A stretch of 33,936 nt of DNA from Acinetobacter lwoffii (GTDB lineage: Bacteria > Pseudomonadota > Gammaproteobacteria > Pseudomonadales > Moraxellaceae), in assembly GCF_024129735.1 (NCBI RefSeq), contig NZ_JAMXXK010000039.1, positions 1-33,936 on the forward strand, in the 5' to 3' direction. Shown here in pieces: positions 32,901-33,936 of this stretch; position 1 is the first letter of the stretch; each line of letters begins with the position of its first letter. The position numbers and the translations under genes are program-made. The notes under the pieces were generated by a model. The model had not been told where the DNA came from and made no database searches. It saw nothing but the letters and a program-made list of their open reading frames with translations.

Positions 32901-33664
32901 CAGCGCGTGATTTGTATGAACAAGCGCAAGCAATGCTGAAAGACATCATCGAGAATAAACGTTTCGATGCGCGTGCGACGTTCAGCATTTATCCTGCAAA
33001 CCGTGTAGCCGCAGATACAGTTGCGGTTGTGGATGAAACAGGCAATGTAACTCACAGCTTCGAACACTTACGTCAGCAGTCTGACAAAGTGACGGGTAAA
33101 GCGAACTACTCTCTGGCAGACTTTGTTGCACCGAAAGATGTCGCTCAGGATTACTTGGGCGGCTTTACCGTGTCGATCTTCGGTGCCGAAGAACTTTCGC
33201 AAGAATACAAAGCCAAAGGTGATGACTATAACGCGATTATGGTTCAAGCCTTGGGTGACCGTTTTGCAGAAGCATTTGCAGAGCACTTACATGAGCGTAT
33301 TCGTAAAGAGTTCTGGGGCTACCAAGCAGACGAACAGCTTTCAAATGATGATTTGATCAAAGAGAAATATGTCGGCATTCGTCCTGCACCGGGCTACCCT
33401 GCTTGTCCGGAGCATTCTGAAAAAGCGCCATTGTTTGACTGGTTAGGTACAACCGACAAGATTGGTACGTACTTAACAACAAGTTTTGCGATGTGGCCAC
33501 CTTCATCAGTCAGTGGTTTCTATTATGCAAACCCTGAAACTGAATATTTTAACGTGGGTAAAATCTCTGGCGACCAGTTGGAAGATTATGCGAAGCGTAA
33601 AGGCTGGACCTTGGATGAAGCGAAACGTTGGTTAGCGCCGAATTTGGATGATTCTGTGGTTTAA
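29978..33664 (+). CDS. metH: Cobalamin-dependent methionine synthase
   Basis: A 1228-residue MetH, practically the E. coli length (1227). It methylates homocysteine to methionine using methyl-tetrahydrofolate, with cobalamin as carrier. Domains in order: homocysteine-binding barrel with zinc ligands Cys244 (GFNCALGAD), Cys307 and Cys308 ([10 protein letters not shown]); folate-binding barrel (about 340-640, [18 protein letters not shown]); cobalamin domain with the DxHxxG motif (GDVHDIGKN, His760 as lower axial ligand); and the C-terminal SAM-binding reactivation domain ([15 protein letters not shown]). All domains are intact. GAG/GAAAG before the ATG is the likely ribosome-binding site and falls in or beside the leader stem. 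It is a single-gene unit with its own terminator. Confidence 0.98.
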   Translation: MSTLTTLKELLAKRILIIDGAMGTMIQRHKLEEADYRGERFADWAYDLKGNNDLLALTQPQIIQGIHEAYLEAGADIIETNTFNGTRVSMSDYHMEDLVPEINREAARLAKEACAKYSTPEKPRFVAGVIGPTSRTTSISPNVNDPAFRNITFDALKVDYIESTKALIEGGADIILIETVFDTLNAKAAIFAVKEVFKELGYELPIMISGTITDASGRTLTGQTAEAFWNSMRHAEPLSIGFNCALGADAMRPHVKTVSDVANTFVSAHPNAGLPNAFGGYDETPEETAAFIKEFAESGLINITGGCCGTTPDHIRAIANAVAGITPRQIPEIEPACRLSGLEPFNITKDSLFVNVGERTNVTGSKKFLRLIREENFAEALDVARQQVEAGAQIIDINMDEGMLDSQGAMVHFLNLIASEPDISRVPIMLDSSKWEIIEAGLKCVQGKAVVNSISLKEGHDEFVERARLCRQYGAAVIVMAFDEDGQADTATRKKEICKRSYDVLVNEVGFPSEDIIFDPNVFAIATGIEEHNNYGVDFIEATGWIKQNLPNAMISGGVSNVSFSFRGNEPVREAIHSVFLYHAIQQGMTMGIVNAGQMAIYDDIDKELKEAVEDVVLNQNQGESGQEATEKLLAVAEKYRGQSGTQKAEENLEWRNESVEKRLEYALVKGITTYIDQDTEEARLNSTRPLDVIEGPLMAGMNVVGDLFGAGKMFLPQVVKSARVMKQAVAWLNPFIEAEKTQAEAKGKILLATVKGDVHDIGKNIVGVVLGCNGYDIVDLGVMVPCEKILQTAIDEKVDIIGLSGLITPSLDEMVFVAKEMQRKGFNIPLMIGGATTSKAHTAVKISPQYHNDGVLYTADASRAVGVATQLLSPEMKPKLLADYAADYEKIRTRLANKQPKAAKLSYQDSVENGFKIDFDKNAPVKPNFIGSETFTNYPLETLVEYFDWTPFFISWSLAGKFPKILEDEVVGEAARDLYEQAQAMLKDIIENKRFDARATFSIYPANRVAADTVAVVDETGNVTHSFEHLRQQSDKVTGKANYSLADFVAPKDVAQDYLGGFTVSIFGAEELSQEYKAKGDDYNAIMVQALGDRFAEAFAEHLHERIRKEFWGYQADEQLSNDDLIKEKYVGIRPAPGYPACPEHSEKAPLFDWLGTTDKIGTYLTTSFAMWPPSSVSGFYYANPETEYFNVGKISGDQLEDYAKRKGWTLDEAKRWLAPNLDDSVV

Positions 33665-33684
33665 GAATTCTCTAGTTTCGATAT

Positions 33685-33715
33685 AAAAAAACCCCTCGAT
33701 TGAGGGGATTTTTTT
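33685..33715 (+). terminator. Intrinsic terminator of metH
   Basis: CCCCTC-GATT-GAGGGG (33692-33707) is flanked by A-rich sequence and seven T (33709-33715). One A-A mismatch separates the GC stem from the A/T extension. It starts 21 bases after the stop. Confidence 0.87.
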
Positions 33716-33730
33716 GTTTTTAGATTTTTA

Positions 33731-33770
33731 ATCTCCCTAAATCCCTATTTAAGAAAGAGGGACTTTCGCG
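33731..33770. repeat. Degenerate intergenic repeat fragment next to the IS
   Basis: ATCTCCCTAAATCCCT and AGAGGGACTTTCGCG around a short AT core resemble, in composition and imperfect TCCCT/AGGGA symmetry, the REP-like repeat right half at 27697-27765. The relation is judged by eye and is weak. Confidence 0.35.
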
Positions 33771-33778
33771 TATCAAAT

Positions 33779-33936
33779 GGCTTTGTTGCACAAACCTATC
33801 TGTAAAGGCTTTTTCAGCGATATAATTTTCAAATGAAGAAGCCTACACACAAAATCTACCGCACAACCAATTGGCCCGCATATAACCGAGCACTCATGAG
33901 TCGCGGAAATATTGCCATTTGGTTTGATCCTGCTAC
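33779..33936 (+). mobile_element. Left end of an IS5-family (IS903-like) insertion sequence
   Basis: The terminal sequence GGCTTTGTTGCACAAAC at 33779 is the characteristic end of IS903-group IS5 elements. A transposase frame starts 54 bases inside it. The element runs off the right edge. The nine bases before it (GTATCAAAT) are the expected target duplication, whose second copy would be outside the window. It inserted 114 bases past metH, beyond its terminator. Confidence 0.85.
33833..33936 (+). CDS. IS5-family transposase, N-terminal fragment cut by the window edge
   Basis: The 34 complete codons begin MKKPTHKIYRTTNWPAYNRA, continue with LMSRGNIAIWFDPA and stay open to the end of the window. 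This start is typical of IS5-family (IS903-group) DDE transposases common in Acinetobacter. The catalytic residues lie outside the window, so activity cannot be judged. Confidence 0.82.
   Translation, partial: MKKPTHKIYRTTNWPAYNRALMSRGNIAIWFDPA

Overview
The window looks like a chromosomal segment of an Acinetobacter species. The strongest pointer is the gene run rubA-rubB-estB-oxyR (7041-10393), the operon order described for alkane-degrading Acinetobacter strain ADP1. The moderately AT-rich composition, the probable small RNA behind trpS and the IS5-family (IS903-like) insertion sequence at the right edge agree with this. Almost everything is core housekeeping content. I see no CRISPR array, prophage, toxin-antitoxin pair, tRNA or rRNA.

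Layout, left to right. (1) 1-5083: the start of a gene leaving the left edge, a minus-strand pair (YedI/DUF808-type membrane protein, then a YpfJ-type zinc metallopeptidase), trpS with a clear sigma-70 promoter, a probable small RNA with a perfect intrinsic terminator, and lysS facing it. (2) 5472-6553: a small YqiA/YcfP-type hydrolase converging on apt. (3) 7041-11189: rubredoxin, rubredoxin reductase, an esterase-like hydrolase and OxyR, then a degenerate receiver/LuxR-like protein. Hairpins sit between rubA and rubB and between rubB and estB. (4) 11229-14992: ppk1, mtgA and a divergent rhomboid protease. (5) 15027-19545: an FtsX-type ABC permease and its ATPase, divergent from tesA (as in the E. 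coli tesA-ybbA-ybbP locus), then a beta carbonic anhydrase. (6) 19861-21914: an exported alpha/beta hydrolase and an unrecognised helical protein. (7) 21959-24021: a TonB-dependent receptor behind a perfect Fur-type palindrome, broken by a one-base deletion in a homopolymer. (8) 24214-27389: nfuA, a second rhomboid protease and an unrecognised 513-residue protein. (9) 27390-29508: a repeat-rich gap holding a 100-bp MITE-like element, then a Pit phosphate transporter with a PhoB-box-like site. (10) 29897-33936: metH with a structured leader, then an IS5-family element running off the right edge.

Several genes fit a theme of iron, sulfur and redox handling: rubredoxin electron transfer with OxyR, NfuA Fe-S biogenesis and the Fur-controlled receptor. 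Phosphate handling is represented by ppk1 and pit. These are mostly separate transcription units, nearly all closed by clear intrinsic terminators. I did not find an obvious new multi-gene system. The best leads are the metH leader structure, the terminator-like hairpin inside rubAB, the degenerate response regulator, the frameshifted receptor and the two orphan proteins.
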